Shown here: piece by piece, positions 21,511 to 31,922 of the stretch | Layout of the letters: each line of letters opens with the position of its first letter | How positions within the stretch are numbered: the first letter of the stretch is position 1 | Assembly (NCBI GenBank): GCA_014529385.2 | Contig: CM043963.1 | Location: forward strand, 65,215,395 to 65,279,394 | DNA length: 64,000 bases | DNA from: Adiantum capillus-veneris | Taxonomy: Eukaryota; Streptophyta; Polypodiopsida; Polypodiales; Pteridaceae | Direction of reading: 5' to 3' | Notes under the pieces: model-generated | What the model was told of the DNA's origin: nothing | The model's database searches: none | The model's input: the letters and a program-made list of their open reading frames with translations, nothing else | Position numbers and translations under genes: made by a program

Positions 21511-22160
21511 TACAGGTACGCACAATTCCATCGCAAAGGAATGCAAAAATGGAGAGTTTTTTGAAGTGAAAACTTGTTCGATTTATAAGGGAATTGTCCC
21601 ATTGTGTGCGAGAGAGAGACACGTGTAGATGTGTTTGCTCCACTCAAAAGGATGCAAAATAGATAATTACAGTCTGATGTGGTTTTTTGCAGGTTTAGGG
21701 TTTTGCACCTAAACTGCAAGGTAATGCAAGGGGAGCCTTGGGAAAGCCTTGGGTGCTTGTACAAGAAAATTTAGAGAGATTTCCCACGAGGAATGTCGTC
21801 TAATTCAAAAGGAAAGTGACCCTACAGGTGTGGGAGCTTGAGGGCTACCGACAGGAGTGATTGAGATGCGAATCGGAGTGCAAATATGGAATTACAGCTT
21901 GCTGTAATTTTTTTTGCAGGTTTAAGGTTTTGGTCAATTTTGATGCGTGCAGGTCTCAGGAACTTCAGGGAAGCTACAGAATCATTGAAAAGGTGTTTTG
22001 GTGCAAATTGGGGGCCGATCTATTGAAGAAGAACCTATTGTTGAGAGTTCTTCGTTATCGTGGCTAGCATATGTAAACTTGGATGACTCAAATCATGTGA
22101 AGCATAGCTTGGTTTATACCATGTATCCAAGGTATATGCACATCTAATGGAAAATAACTG
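21511..22160. other. Unassigned sequence between elements
   Basis: No coding family recognised. Two short similar stretches ('gcaggtttagggttttg' near 21692 and 'gcaggtttaaggttttgg' near 21917) hint at an old internal repeat. Confidence 0.3.
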
Positions 22161-22790
22161 AATTTTGAAGAGAAGATCTTGAGTAAGGGATATGCTATGC
22201 CTGACACATGAATGGTTTGGGACTTATGGCCTCATTGTATCAAAATCCAACCTTGGAGTTGGTTGATTTGCCTAAAGGTAAATGGATACTACAAAATATA
22301 TGGGTGTACAAGTTGAAGAAGGAAGAAGGCGGAAAAAAGAGATACTCTAGGCTTGTGGTAAAGGGGGTTTTTCAAAAGAAAGGTACTGATTTTAATATAA
22401 TATTTTATCATGTTGTAAAAATGAATTCCATTAGACTTATCTTAAGCCTTGCATATCTGCTCAAGACTTGAATCTTGAGCAAATGGATGTAAACATGGCA
22501 TTCCCTAATGGAAACTTGGATGAGGAGATTTACATGCTTGAACCAAAGGGTATATAAAGTCAACCAAAGGGCATATGAAGAAAAGGGTAAGGAGAAAATG
22601 GTAGCAGATTGAGAAAGAGCTTGTATAAGACAGTGGTACCTAAAACTCAAATGATGGATGCTAGATCATGGATTCAAATGATGCAACTCAAATCATTATT
22701 TATACACAAAGAATTTGGGGGATGGGAAATATATCATCCTAGTGTTGTATGTTGATGACATGCTAATTGTTAAGTGTAATCATTCTCATT
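22161..22790 (+). pseudogene. Plus-strand copia RT fragment (Copia-1-like)
   Basis: The frame 22208-22471 reads LELVDLPKGKWILQNIWVYK and KKEEGGKKRYSRLVVKG, closely matching Copia-1 RT. Later sequence continues, with breaks, to LEQMDVNM, then DQVVPKTQ-like remnants, and ends with VLYVDDMLIV near 22745-22775. No LTRs belong to it. A MITE lies just downstream. Confidence 0.82.
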
Positions 22791-22830
22791 TTTTTGTGTG
22801 TTTTGCAACAACCTATCTGTGAGCTAAACC

Positions 22831-23277
22831 TTAGGGAAAATTTGGACTCTTAAAGGGGCCTTATAAGGAGTTTGACTTCCTCTCTCATGTCCAAAACGGG
22901 CGTGCGGTAAATTTTTTGCAAATCAACATTAAACTTGACGAAGATTTGGTAATTAGAACTACTCTTCAAGCTCGTTTTATTGATATATAGCACGCCACGA
23001 GATTCCTCATATTTTGAAAGATTTTATTTTTGATTCTCTAGATTCTAAACGGAGTTGTCACATCACAAGAGAATCAAAAATAGAATCTTTCAGAATATGG
23101 GGAATCTCATGGCGTGCTATATATCAAAACAAAGAGCTTGAAGGGTAGATTCTAACTGTCAAATCTTCGCCAAGTTTAGAGCTGATTTGCAAAATTTTTA
23201 TTGCACGCCCATTTTGAACATGAGAGAGGAAGTCAAACTCCTTATAAGGTCCCTTTGTGAGTCCAAATTTTCCCTAA
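22831..23277. mobile_element. Foldback MITE, copy 1 (447 bp)
   Basis: An almost complete hairpin: left arm 22831-23039, loop about 23040-23067, right arm 23068-23277, with arms about 90% complementary by eye. Ends are TTAGGGAAAATTTGGACTC and GAGTCCAAATTTTCCCTAA. There is no coding capacity. If the outer TA on each side is the target duplication it would be mariner/Stowaway-like, but the palindromic end makes this ambiguous. A second copy is at 26875-27315. Confidence 0.9.
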
Positions 23278-23639
23278 TGTGTGTCGTTTGAGTGCATAAA
23301 TGGTTGTTTTTTGATAGTAGACCATAGGATGACCTTTTGGATAGTTCTGTTGCAATTTTCAGGACCTTGATCATGATGGAGCGTGAGTTTTGTACCTTGT
23401 TGGATTGCAACCACACTTGGTAGGATAATTTCCTCCTCCTAAAGTTTTGTTCCATTCAAGTGCCAAAAATGGCATGACGACTAGAGCGATGAGACTGGAC
23501 ATAGGCAGATTGCGTGAGTAAAAAGTGATAGATTTGCTAGTGCTTATGATAGCTTTTTTTTGTAGGTTTACTTCTTAACGTCAACACCCTCAAAGAGTCT
23601 CTGTGCCCCATCCGAGTTGCTTTCTTGAGTATTGACAAT
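23278..23639. other. Unassigned spacer after MITE copy 1
   Basis: No gene or element motif recognised. It may be decayed copia or gypsy sequence. Confidence 0.3.
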
Positions 23640-23699
23640 ATGTTAGTGCCAGATAGTTATGCTGCAAACGTCACGGTGACCCACTAACAAACATGAATA

Positions 23700-24162
23700 G
23701 CATGTGCAACAAGTACTTGAACTCCTATGTTCGAATTAGCTTTATGCTAAGCGTAGAAAATGCACCTTCTTCACTGATAAAGTAGGCTACTTGGGATTTA
23801 TTGTATCCAAGGATGGCGTCTCTATTGATCCAAGTAAGATTGAAGTTGTCGTAGCTTGGCCTAGTCCTAAATTTGTCAAAGAAGTATGAAGCTTTATTGG
23901 CTTAACAAGATGGCACCGTACTTTCATTGAAGGCTATGCTAAGATTGCATCTTCATTGACTAATACCCTTAAGAAGACTAAAGTATTTAATTGGAATGAA
24001 CATACTCAAGTTAGCTTTGAGAAACTGAAGGATGCCTTCGTGAATGCTCCGATATTACAGCTTCCAGACTTCTCAAAGACATTCATTATACTCACTAATG
24101 CAAGTGGACAAGCATTCGGTGGTGTTCTATCTCAAGAAGGAAGGCCGATAGCTTATGAATAA
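23700..24162 (+). pseudogene. Gypsy-6 RT end and RNase H start
   Basis: Translation reads KVGYLGFIVSKDGVSIDPSK, then VAWPSPKFVKEV, a stop, SFIGLTRW and FIEGYAKIASSLTNTLKK, then FNWNEHTQVSFEKLKDAFVN and ILTNASGQAFGGVLSQEGRP. This is the RT thumb/connection and first RNase H strand of Ty3-gypsy. The RNase H Asp position reads Asn in ILTNAS. The frame stops after PIAYE, and most of RNase H is missing. Confidence 0.85.
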
Positions 24163-24821
24163 CTTATTCATCAAAGTATACCTCATGATCCACTTTACAA
24201 CAAGATTATGTATTTAATGAACTTGGGTAATTGCACAAAGAAGCAAGAAAGTCAAAGCAAAGGCTTCCATGTTGAAGACAACGATCTCTACTTCAACAAC
24301 CGTCTTTGTATTCCAAATAATGGTGGAATCAAACTTCAAATTCTATAGGAAGCTCATGATATACCTATTTCAAGACATCCATGTTACATTAAAACTTATA
24401 CTGATGTAAGAAAGAGTTTCTTTTGGCCAAGATTAAAGTGTGATGTATTGAACTATGTTATAGAATGCTTAACAGGTCAACGTATTAAGCCCGAGCGAAT
24501 TTGATGCCCTGGTAAGCTTCAACCAATTGATGCTCCACATATGAAATGGGAATGGATATCCATAGATTCGTTAAAGGATTTCCTACATCTCTGGGATATG
24601 ACTCTACTTTTGTGGTTGTTGATATTCTTACAAAAATGACTTATCTGTTCCCTATCAAGAAAAAATTTACGGCTAAGGATACAACTCCACTTTTCATGAA
24701 AGATGTCTTTATGTATCACGACTTACCTTGCAAGCCATGTAATTTTGGATCGTGATGCAAAGTTCACTTTAATTTTTTGAAAAGCGTTTTCAGGAGTTTT
24801 TTGGAACAAGGGATTGTGCAT
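24163..24821 (+). pseudogene. Gypsy-6 integrase N-terminal and core part
   Basis: FHVEDNDLYFNNRLCIPNNG leads to the zinc-region remnants (EAHDIPISRHP, then RKSFFWPRL), MKWEWISIDSLKDF around the first Asp and VILDRDAKFT around the second Asp, with frame changes. Coding similarity ends abruptly near 24821. Confidence 0.8.
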
Positions 24822-25948
24822 ATGTACACACACATGCATGGTGCATCAAATAAAGGATTTCCCATTTTCCAGAGCCAGGTGGTTACGTGGGGCCCACATG
24901 TGTATAGGTAGGACAACATGTACATAGTGCATCAATTTTTACTATTACTAGTATCAATGTGTTTTTTCTATAATAATGAGGAGTTGGTAGCGTGTAAAAC
25001 TTCTTGAGGAAGCTATCCGCGGGCCGACGACATGACGTAAGCAGATGCGTCGGATGGCATCTAGTGGCGTTAGGAGGTCGAATGGGGTCAATACTTGCAC
25101 GTGGATAAGTACAGACACGACGTGGGTGTTTTCTTGTGCTAATTATGAAAAAAGGTCATCATGAGGACCATATTTTGGGGCCACTTCTGACGGGATGCAT
25201 TATTGAAAACAGTCGAGTGCCAGGTGTGCGTATGGATGCAGCAGGGTGACAACTATGCACTGCGAGGTTAGTTTTTGGCATGTTCAGGGTCCATTTGAGG
25301 TCATCTAAAAGGCCAAGGGTGCCCAAGTAATAAAGCTAAGTGTGGGAACTGAAAAAACAGAGGAAGACCAGAAAAAACGTGGAGAGAAGAGGAGGAACAA
25401 CCGCAAATGTGTTTTTGGGGTTTTTGGAGCCTGTTTTGGCCGTAAATTGCTCATCCGAGGTCGGATTTGAGCACTTTGACATTGTAGACTGGGGTTTTGG
25501 GCCGTTCCGGACGCGATGGCGCTGTCCATTTTTCCAAATTCCTCACTCTTTTTCTGCTATTTTGGCTGTGTAAGTTTCTCCTATGAACGAAGCTTCTGCT
25601 CCAAGTTGTGATTGTATCTGGCATACTTTACCCATATTGTGTGAGCTATTTGCCCCATTGGTGTTGGCCCAAGCTTAGTTATATCTAAACATCAGAAATT
25701 CTCCTCTTTTGAGCTGAGTTTTTTGGGTGTGTGTGTGTGTGTGTCTCTGTGTGGAGTGGGCAAGTGGATAGTCTCTCTCCTCTAACTCCATCGGTGTGTT
25801 CCCTGTCTCGGCTAGGTGGATTGTGTAAGCCGAGTGGTGCCCCATAGTGTGTGTGTGTATCATCCCAAGAGTGTGTGTCGGGTCATTATAGAGGCGTTCT
25901 GTGTGTTTCCATCCCGCTCACAACGTTATTGTCAGCTACATGAATCCT
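24822..25948. mobile_element. Unclassified insertion in the Gypsy-6 integrase
   Basis: Integrase sequence breaks near 24821 and resumes near 25949 with TAYHPQTDGQTKRKN. The intervening 1.1 kb is GC-richer, includes a (TG)n run at about 25729-25743 and encodes nothing recognisable; the frame 25340-25573 looks fortuitous. A solo LTR or non-autonomous element is possible. I found no clear terminal repeats or target duplication. Confidence 0.5.
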
Positions 25949-26745
25949 ATTAGCATTTAGTACGGCTTATCATCCTCAAACTGATGGGCAAACCAAGAGA
26001 AAAAATCAAATCATTGATGACATGTTAAGAGCTTATTGTATGCATGAGTAGAGTAAATGGACCAGATATTTGCATTTGATTAAATTTTCATGTAATTCCT
26101 TATTCCAACATTCAATTAGAATGTCTCATTGTCAAGTGTTATATGGACAAGATTGTCTTACTCCATCAAACTGGACAGACCCTCTAATAAGGATTCAAGC
26201 ATCCAAAGACATATTGAATGAAATGCAATTGCAGACGAATCTTATATGTCAAGACATTAAGACTATTCAAGATAAACAAAAGAGTTACACTGACCCTAAA
26301 TGATCTATTTGACTCTTTGATATTGTATTGTTGAGAGTAAAACCTAAATGTAGCTCTTTATCGATGGGTAAATGTAAGAAGCTCTGTGACATATATTGTG
26401 GACCTTTTGTCATCACAGAGAGAACCAATGATCAAGCTTATAGACTCTTATTACCACCACATATCAAGGTACATGATGTTTTTCATGTCAGCTTACTCAA
26501 GAGGTATGTACCTGATCCCAATCATAATTTTGACGATTCCCTATTACCTACTTCCACCAATGAAACTTTTGAAGTATACCTTGAAGTGATTCTTCAAAGT
26601 AGAACTAGACCATCATTGAACACCTCATCAAATGGTCAACATATCCTGAGGTGGATGCTACTTGGGAACATGATGATGTAATGAAACTAAATTATCCACT
26701 CTTCATGTCGCGGTGAGGACACCACAAATTTTTCAAGTGTGGGAG
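25949..26745 (+). pseudogene. Gypsy-6 integrase end, linker and chromodomain
   Basis: TAYHPQTDGQTKRKNQIIDD, SHCQVLYGQDCLTPSNW and QDIKTIQDKQKSYTD come first; then CDIYCGPFVITERTNDQAY, LPPHIKVHDVFHVSLLKRYV, and a chromodomain tail (LIKWSTYPEVDATWEHDD) reached after a frameshift, ending at PLFMSR. The chromodomain would guide integration. Stops lie at several sites. Confidence 0.82.
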
Positions 26746-26874
26746 GATGTAAGATCCCTGATTTTTGGATCTCTTTTAAAAGGTTGAAAGCATGGTTTGG
26801 TGGTACAGAAAGGACTGTCCTTGACACAACGTACATAGGCTTGGTGGTTCATGTGTGTAAAACATTAGGGGAAA
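26746..26874 (+). repeat. Gypsy-6 3' LTR start
   Basis: Begins TGTAAGATCCCTGATTTTTG directly after the purine tract. The LTR continues into MITE copy 2, and its far end was not located. Confidence 0.65.
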
Positions 26875-27315
26875 TTTGGACTCTCAAATGGGCCCTATAA
26901 GGAGGTTTGACTTTGCCTCTCTTGTCCAAAGTGGGAAACCCAATGAAGTACATAAACACTTTGTCAAAACCCTATCAACCAACATATCATTGGAAAGATC
27001 TTAGAAAGTACGTTTTAAATCCCCAAAATCTAACAAATTTGGAGTTGATTTATAGAAGTTATGGCCTTCTCACTGAAGCTGAAATGTGAAGAGATTCCAT
27101 TTATAAGACGGAGTTGTCACATAAAAAATAAACTTTTTTAGAATATAAGGAATCTGATGGCATGCTATATATCAATGGATCAGTACATTTTAAATCCAAA
27201 AGGCTAGATAAGTTTTGATTTCATTTGTAAAAAAGTTACCTCGCACCCATTCTAGACAAGAGGGAGAAAGTCAAAGTCCTTATAGGGCCCATTTGAGAGT
27301 CCAAATTTTTCCTAA
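26875..27315. mobile_element. Foldback MITE, copy 2 (441 bp)
   Basis: Ends TTAGGGGAAATTTGGACTCT and AGAGTCCAAATTTTTCCTAA, with outer arms such as CAAATGGGCCCTATAAGGA complementary to the other end. The centre shares 'acggagttgtcac' with copy 1. The inner arms are more diverged than in copy 1, so this is the older copy. Located in the Gypsy-6 3' LTR. Confidence 0.88.
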
Positions 27316-27454
27316 TGATAGAGGAACTTTTAATTGGAATTGGAGAGGGGCCATATATTTCTTTTTTTTAAAAGATGTTTTTAACTTTTGAAACATGTCA
27401 CTTCCGAGAAGAGGTGGGGAGTGATGGCAAGGATAGGGAGGTTATGTTTCCAAC

Positions 27455-27456
<2 letters not shown>

Positions 27457-27529
<73 letters not shown>

Positions 27530-27601
27530 GCATCTTTCACCTTGCCTTCTCCATAGCCACCAAAGTTCTTGTGGTTTCTCTCTCTCTCTCTGTCTCTCTC
27601 T

Positions 27602-27647
<46 letters not shown>

Positions 27648-27728
27648 CATGGCCAGAGATAGCCACAAAAAGCAAGAAGCAAGGTCCAAGAAGCTCCATA
27701 GCCATGGAAAGCAAGCTCCATAGTCATT

Positions 27729-27803
<75 letters not shown>
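27457..27803. repeat. Compound microsatellites (CT)n(CA)n, (TG)n, (CT)n
   Basis: (CT)14 at 27457-27484, (CA)20 at 27485-27524, CT-rich 27577-27602, (TG)n 27604-27646 and (CT)n about 27733-27803. Long frames across these encode only Ser-Leu, Thr-His or Val-Cys runs and are not genes. Confidence 0.95.
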
Positions 27804-27804
<1 letters not shown>

Positions 27805-27974
27805 GCGGCCTACTGTGTCTCCGGTCTCCCTTGGGTGAGGGGGCAGCCCTAGGGGAGGCCACAGAGCCCTGCTCCCCATCTCTAGTAGCAACCCCGCCCA
27901 GCTCTACTCACGTGCATTCTCGCTCTCTGTAGAGCTCGTCAGTTTCAGCCCCTGCTCACCCCAGCCTATCTCAG

Positions 27975-28079
27975 CCTCGCCAGTCTCGGCCCATGCCCAG
28001 GCCCGGCCAATCTCAGCCTCGCCAGTCTCGGCCCATGCCTAGGCCCGGCCAATCTCAGCCTCGCCAGTCTCAATCTCAG
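27975..28079. repeat. 42-bp minisatellite, about 2.5 units
   Basis: Units from 27975, 28017 and 28059 share 'cctcgccagtctcggcccat' and 'gcccggccaatctcag'. It lies in the GC-rich leader of the LINE-like element. Confidence 0.85.
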
Positions 28080-28215
28080 CCTTGCCCATGTTGAAGCCCG
28101 CCAGTCTCAGCCTCGGCTCACCCGAGTCTCGACCTGCTACACAGAGAGAGCTCCTTTAATTAAAGTTGATTATAGGCCTTTGAAGGTGATTTTTTCTCTT
28201 GAGAGACTACCCACC

Positions 28216-28965
28216 ATGGCCACTCGGGCTTCTTCTCGCGTGAAGCCCACATTCGCCGGCGTCGTGGCAACACCCCCAAAGGTGGACAGCATGGCCCAGC
28301 TTCAACATGAAGTCCAAAGACTTCGCAAGGAAAATGACGCTTTGAAGGAAAGACTCGCAGCCATCGAGTCTCGCCTCACCACAGTGGAGGACTCCAACAA
28401 GGGGAAGACGGAACAAAAGGAAATCGAGCTCAATACGAAGACGGAAGTCACCCTCACAGAGAAGGTCAAAACTCAAGTACAGGATGTCATTTTTCGCGAA
28501 GTCGAAGTTCGTGTGGCGTCTACGCTATGCGAACAACAACGACAAGATGCTATTGCTCTCAATGTCCGCATTGGCGGACTCCCGAGCGATTGGCAAGGAA
28601 AAGAGGACCCCAAGTTCCACAAGTCTTTCGATCGCATCCGAACAACAACCCCCATGATACAATGGGATCCAGCAACAATCACCACTCTCGCTCACGAGCA
28701 TCGCACCAACCATGCAATTCTTACCTTCAAGACCAAAGCGGATCGAGTCAAGCTCCTTGAGCAATCGAAGCTTCTCAATGACACAAAAAATTGGTTTGCC
28801 GAAGATCTCACACCCACCCAACTCAAACAAAAGAAGACTGAACTCCAAAAGATGCGAGAAGCGCGCACAGCAGGGAAATGGGCAGTTTACCGAGGAGGCA
28901 AAGCCATCATCCAAGAGTTTCGAACTCCCAAACCGCCCCCCTCCTCCTCACCTACGTCATCTTAG
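28216..28965 (+). CDS. LINE ORF1p-like RNA-binding protein (249 aa)
   Basis: The start at 28216 is preferred over 28180 because its context (cccaccATGG) is a strong initiation site. The N-terminus is basic. Residues about 25-75 form a heptad-rich coiled coil (MAQLQHEVQRLRKENDALKE). An RRM-like fold follows (LNVRIGGLPSDWQGKEDP as strand 1, NHAILTFKTKADRVKLLEQS as strand 3), then a C-terminal domain with DLTPTQLKQKKTELQKMREA and GKWAVYRGGKAIIQEF. This order, coiled coil then RRM then C-terminal domain, is that of L1-type ORF1 proteins, trimeric chaperones that coat the element RNA. No stop or frameshift. No zinc knuckle. The tail is Pro/Ser-rich. Family assignment is by architecture, not by search. 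Confidence 0.7.
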   Translation: MATRASSRVKPTFAGVVATPPKVDSMAQLQHEVQRLRKENDALKERLAAIESRLTTVEDSNKGKTEQKEIELNTKTEVTLTEKVKTQVQDVIFREVEVRVASTLCEQQRQDAIALNVRIGGLPSDWQGKEDPKFHKSFDRIRTTTPMIQWDPATITTLAHEHRTNHAILTFKTKADRVKLLEQSKLLNDTKNWFAEDLTPTQLKQKKTELQKMREARTAGKWAVYRGGKAIIQEFRTPKPPPSSSPTSS

Positions 28966-29104
28966 ACTTTTGTTCATCCCACCTTATCTTTTTTCTCCCC
29001 ACTCAATGGACTCTCAGTCCTTAACTGATATGTATGAGACGAAATCCTTTGTACTGTTTTGTTCTGGTCCTATAGGTCATATATGACCTCCATGGACGAT
29101 AATT

Positions 29105-29107
<3 letters not shown>

Positions 29108-29148
<41 letters not shown>
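29108..29148. repeat. (CT)n tail of the LINE-like copy 1
   Basis: A CT run immediately follows the shared 3' terminus GATAATTCAATCT. It may be a replication-derived tail or a slipped microsatellite. Confidence 0.85.
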
Positions 29149-29150
<2 letters not shown>

Positions 29151-29510
29151 CTCCTTGTCAATGGACAATACTATAGGAGATTACTACTTGGTTGATACAC
29201 AGATGGTCTCTTTCAACGAGCTAGAAGGTGGTCCAACCACGGATGAACATATACAAAGCCATCCCATTAGCACCTCCATTCAGACATGTCTCACTAATCG
29301 GGCTTTCCTTTCTAACTATTGGGCTACAAAGAAATGCAAATAGAGAACAAAGAAAGACATCCTCTGCTCTTGGATTACCAAAAGCCAAGACAAGGAAGAA
29401 TATTTGCATAGCGGTGGCACGATATTGGCGCAAACAAGCACTAGGATTGTCAAGGAATGAATAGAAGGTATTATTCCAGTAACTCTTGAGACCACCAAAC
29501 ATTTTTCGAG

Positions 29511-29921
29511 TTGCAAAAATCAAATTTTAACAATGTTGAAGAGACCGTTCTATCGGGTGTGCACCACAATTTGACTCAAATTAAGGTCCCGCACTCAACA
29601 AGTGAGATTTTTGTGAAGAAAACCAATAGTACAGGTGTGACCTCAGTAAACCAATCTAAAATTGCTAGTGTCCTGGGTATCCATCAAGGAAATATATCTG
29701 CTGCAAGTTCAAGGAGACTGGAGAATAAAGATGTGGATGAAGTGTTTCCATTGAGTGCATGTGAGAGACAATTGCTTCGAGGAACCGTTAGTGCGACCAA
29801 AGTTGGTCAATGCTGGAAGGTGTGCTATGTTGTGCTAGAGATGTTGATAGGAGTGGGACAAAGGGTTAAAGTAGGTATGAAGAGCCTGTGTATACAGGGA
29901 GCAGTGGGGATGTATGATTAA
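29511..29921 (+). CDS. Hypothetical protein with HTH-like segment (136 aa)
   Basis: Residues about 45-68 (NQSKIASVLGIHQGNISAAS followed by SRR) resemble a helix-turn-helix that would read a repeated or regulated DNA site, followed by FPLSACERQLLRGTVS. The rest has no recognisable domain. It may be the conserved fragment of a larger transposon or host protein. Upstream sequence is closed by stops and downstream turns non-coding at 29921. The function is unknown. Confidence 0.3.
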   Translation: MQKSNFNNVEETVLSGVHHNLTQIKVPHSTSEIFVKKTNSTGVTSVNQSKIASVLGIHQGNISAASSRRLENKDVDEVFPLSACERQLLRGTVSATKVGQCWKVCYVVLEMLIGVGQRVKVGMKSLCIQGAVGMYD

Positions 29922-31377
29922 TGTGGTTTCTTAAGCCAAAGGGACTCCAAAAAGGGCCAGTTGAGGTAGTGGGTCTAGATGTTTAGAGTGCTAATTTGAT
30001 GTTCTAGAATGTGGTGCTTTAGAAGCCGGTTCATACGGCTCCACAAACGGAGTCACGATGTAGAAGATATTGAAGTTCAAAGTTAGAAGGTTTTGCAGAT
30101 TCCTAATGAACATGGTTGATTGGGATACGTGGCCATGGATGATGTTAGTGGATAGGCTTGAAGAGCTCAAATTGTGGAGCATGCCGGGTTTTTTGGATCA
30201 TCAATTGGAGCTCTAGAGAGAAAGTTATGGCCAATGGATGATTTGCTAGGGGTAAGTTACCTACATTGGAAAGTGTGCCAATTGGGAGATTTTGAGCCTT
30301 GCCAAGGTTTCTAAGACTAGTGTCCAATATGAGAAGTCAACAGGGAGTGACTGTTGTCAATCGGATGCTACAATTAGATGTGGCCTGTTGAAGTTGATCA
30401 CAGTTAAAGGTGATGCAATGGCGGGTGTTTTTCCCTAATTTTGGTTGGCTCAATTTACAGACCTGGTAAAGTCAAAATGCAGTGGAGATAGGGGGGCTCA
30501 AGTCCCACAATGTAAGGATTCATGTGAAATTCACGATCCGAACACCGAGCCACCAGGTGGCAAAGCTTGGAAGGAGGACCAAAAAATGGATCTTTGGAAA
30601 TTTTAATGAAATCTTGATAGCCTTGGAGGGGGTTCAACTTGTGGTGGATGCCATCTGGTACTAGGCAAAAATCCCACATGACAAAAACGAAGACAAACAC
30701 TTGGGTATGTGACAAACAATGAGCACACCTCATAGGCATCAAAATGGGAGGGCTCTCCCTTGGAGCTCTCACGAGAGGAGGCTATGGCGAGTGTCTCCTT
30801 GCCTATGGTGAGTGCTGCTCGTGAAGCCTCTAGGCAGTGTTGGCGGTGGATTTTGATGGAGGTGGCATTCACGGGTGGTCAGGTGGCGCTTGTTAGTGCT
30901 AATGTAGCAGCTTGGGTTCCCACGAGGCCCTTAGGTTGAAGCGAAAGTGCACCCAAGGGGTTGTCACATCACCATGACGTCCTTCAAGAGCTCAAGAAGG
31001 TGATTCTCATGTGGTGACGTGAAAGAGGGGGGTTGAGGTGTCACAACCCTATCACATAACCGTATCACATAACCCCACCTTTTTTGAAAGTAAGACTCCC
31101 TATAAGAGGGTTCTTTAAAAAGTTGTAAGGGCATTTTTCCAATTGAAGTTTTGAACGGGTGAAGAAAAGGAGCAAGAGGAGAATTGATCTGTGCAAGCCA
31201 TGGTGGCTCTATAAAATTTTTCAAGAAGAAGCTCGTCTTTCCCCCCCTTCTTAGTGTCGATTCCCCGCTCCCCCTCCTTTCTTTTTTGCTCGTGTGCTTT
31301 GCTTGGTGTTACCGGTGTCGGTGTGATTGGGTGCAACCCCAAACTGAGGTTTGTGTGTGCAAAGTAAGAGATAGTTA
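29922..31377. other. Unassigned intergenic sequence
   Basis: Several 60-105-codon frames on both strands overlap one another and show no family motif. A stretch at 30430-30660 resembles LTR or leader sequence but has no ends. Nothing supportable as a gene. Confidence 0.35.
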
Positions 31378-31384
31378 GATATAT

Positions 31385-31757
31385 AGATTGAATTATCATC
31401 CATGGAAGTCAAATATGACCCATGGGACCAAAAACAAACACTACAATGGTTGCATCTTAAGCAGAGGATGATGATACATATCAGTTAAGGATCGAGGGTC
31501 CATTGGTAAGGTGAAAAGAAAAGAAAAGGGAAAGACAAAACCTAGGGGAGTTTAGCTGCGGGGAGAGCTGATTTGGGATTTTATAACTCCTGGATGATGG
31601 TTTTTCCACCTCAATAGACTGCCCATTTACCTTGTTTGTGGGCTTCTCGTACCTTCTTGAGCTCTTCACTCATGTGTTTGAGTTTTAGCGGGGTGATTTC
31701 TTCTGTGATCCAAAACTTGGTGTCTTTGAGAAGACGTGATTGTTGGAGAAACATGAG
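31385..31757 (-). mobile_element. LINE-like element copy 2, 3' part, cut by Gypsy-2
   Basis: Minus translation gives QQSRLLKDTKFWITEEITPL, LKKVREAHKQGKWAVY, a stop, then GGKTIIQEL, matching the end of the ORF1-like protein at 28216-28965. The 3' untranslated region also matches (CAATGGACC..., CCTTAACTGATATGTAT, GATAATTCAATCT). Similarity runs right up to the outer end of the Gypsy-2 LTR at 31758, so Gypsy-2 inserted into this copy. Two in-frame stops. Confidence 0.8.
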
Positions 31758-31758
31758 T

Positions 31759-31911
31759 TGTTAGACAAGGGGAACTAGAACCTAGGAGTCCACCACCCAA
31801 CCACCCACTATATAGCATAGCCCTTGTCCCTTTGACCTAGTTGGACTCCCTTTCCACACTGCCTAGCCTGGCCTTGCCCTTGTCTAGTCCGGCCTTGCTG
31901 GTGTCCTGACA
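31759..31911 (-). repeat. Gypsy-2 3' LTR (about 153 bp)
   Basis: On the element strand it starts TGTCAGGACACC and ends CTTGTCTAACA. It contains a TATA-like GCTATATAGTGGG and the family core GGTTGGGTGGTGGACTCC. Related LTRs occur at 53512-53661 and 63505-63660. Confidence 0.8.
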
Positions 31912-31922
31912 TTACTCCCCCC

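Larger units (their letters stand above)
23640..27400 (+). mobile_element. Gypsy-6: decayed plus-strand chromovirus
   Basis: RT end, RNase H start, integrase, post-integrase and chromodomain remnants in order. They are followed by a purine tract (GTGTGGGAGGA ending at 26745) and an LTR start TGTAAGATCCCTGA at about 26746. The LTR is interrupted by MITE copy 2. Integrase is interrupted by about 1.1 kb of foreign sequence. 5' LTR and gag not found. Confidence 0.8.
27815..29150 (+). mobile_element. LINE-like element copy 1 (ORF1 only)
   Basis: A GC-rich leader is followed by one intact ORF1-like gene (28216-28965) and a 3' untranslated region ending GATAATTCAATCT, then (CT)n to about 29148. The same 3' end occurs in copy 2 (31385-31757, minus), which defines the terminus. 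No endonuclease or RT ORF follows, so it looks non-autonomous. The 5' boundary near 27815 is a guess. Confidence 0.65.

Noticed and set aside
27375-27862. Several 70-110-codon frames on both strands
   Set aside because: They are translations of CT, CA and TG microsatellites (Ser-Leu, Thr-His, Val-Cys, Arg-Glu runs) with no other protein features.
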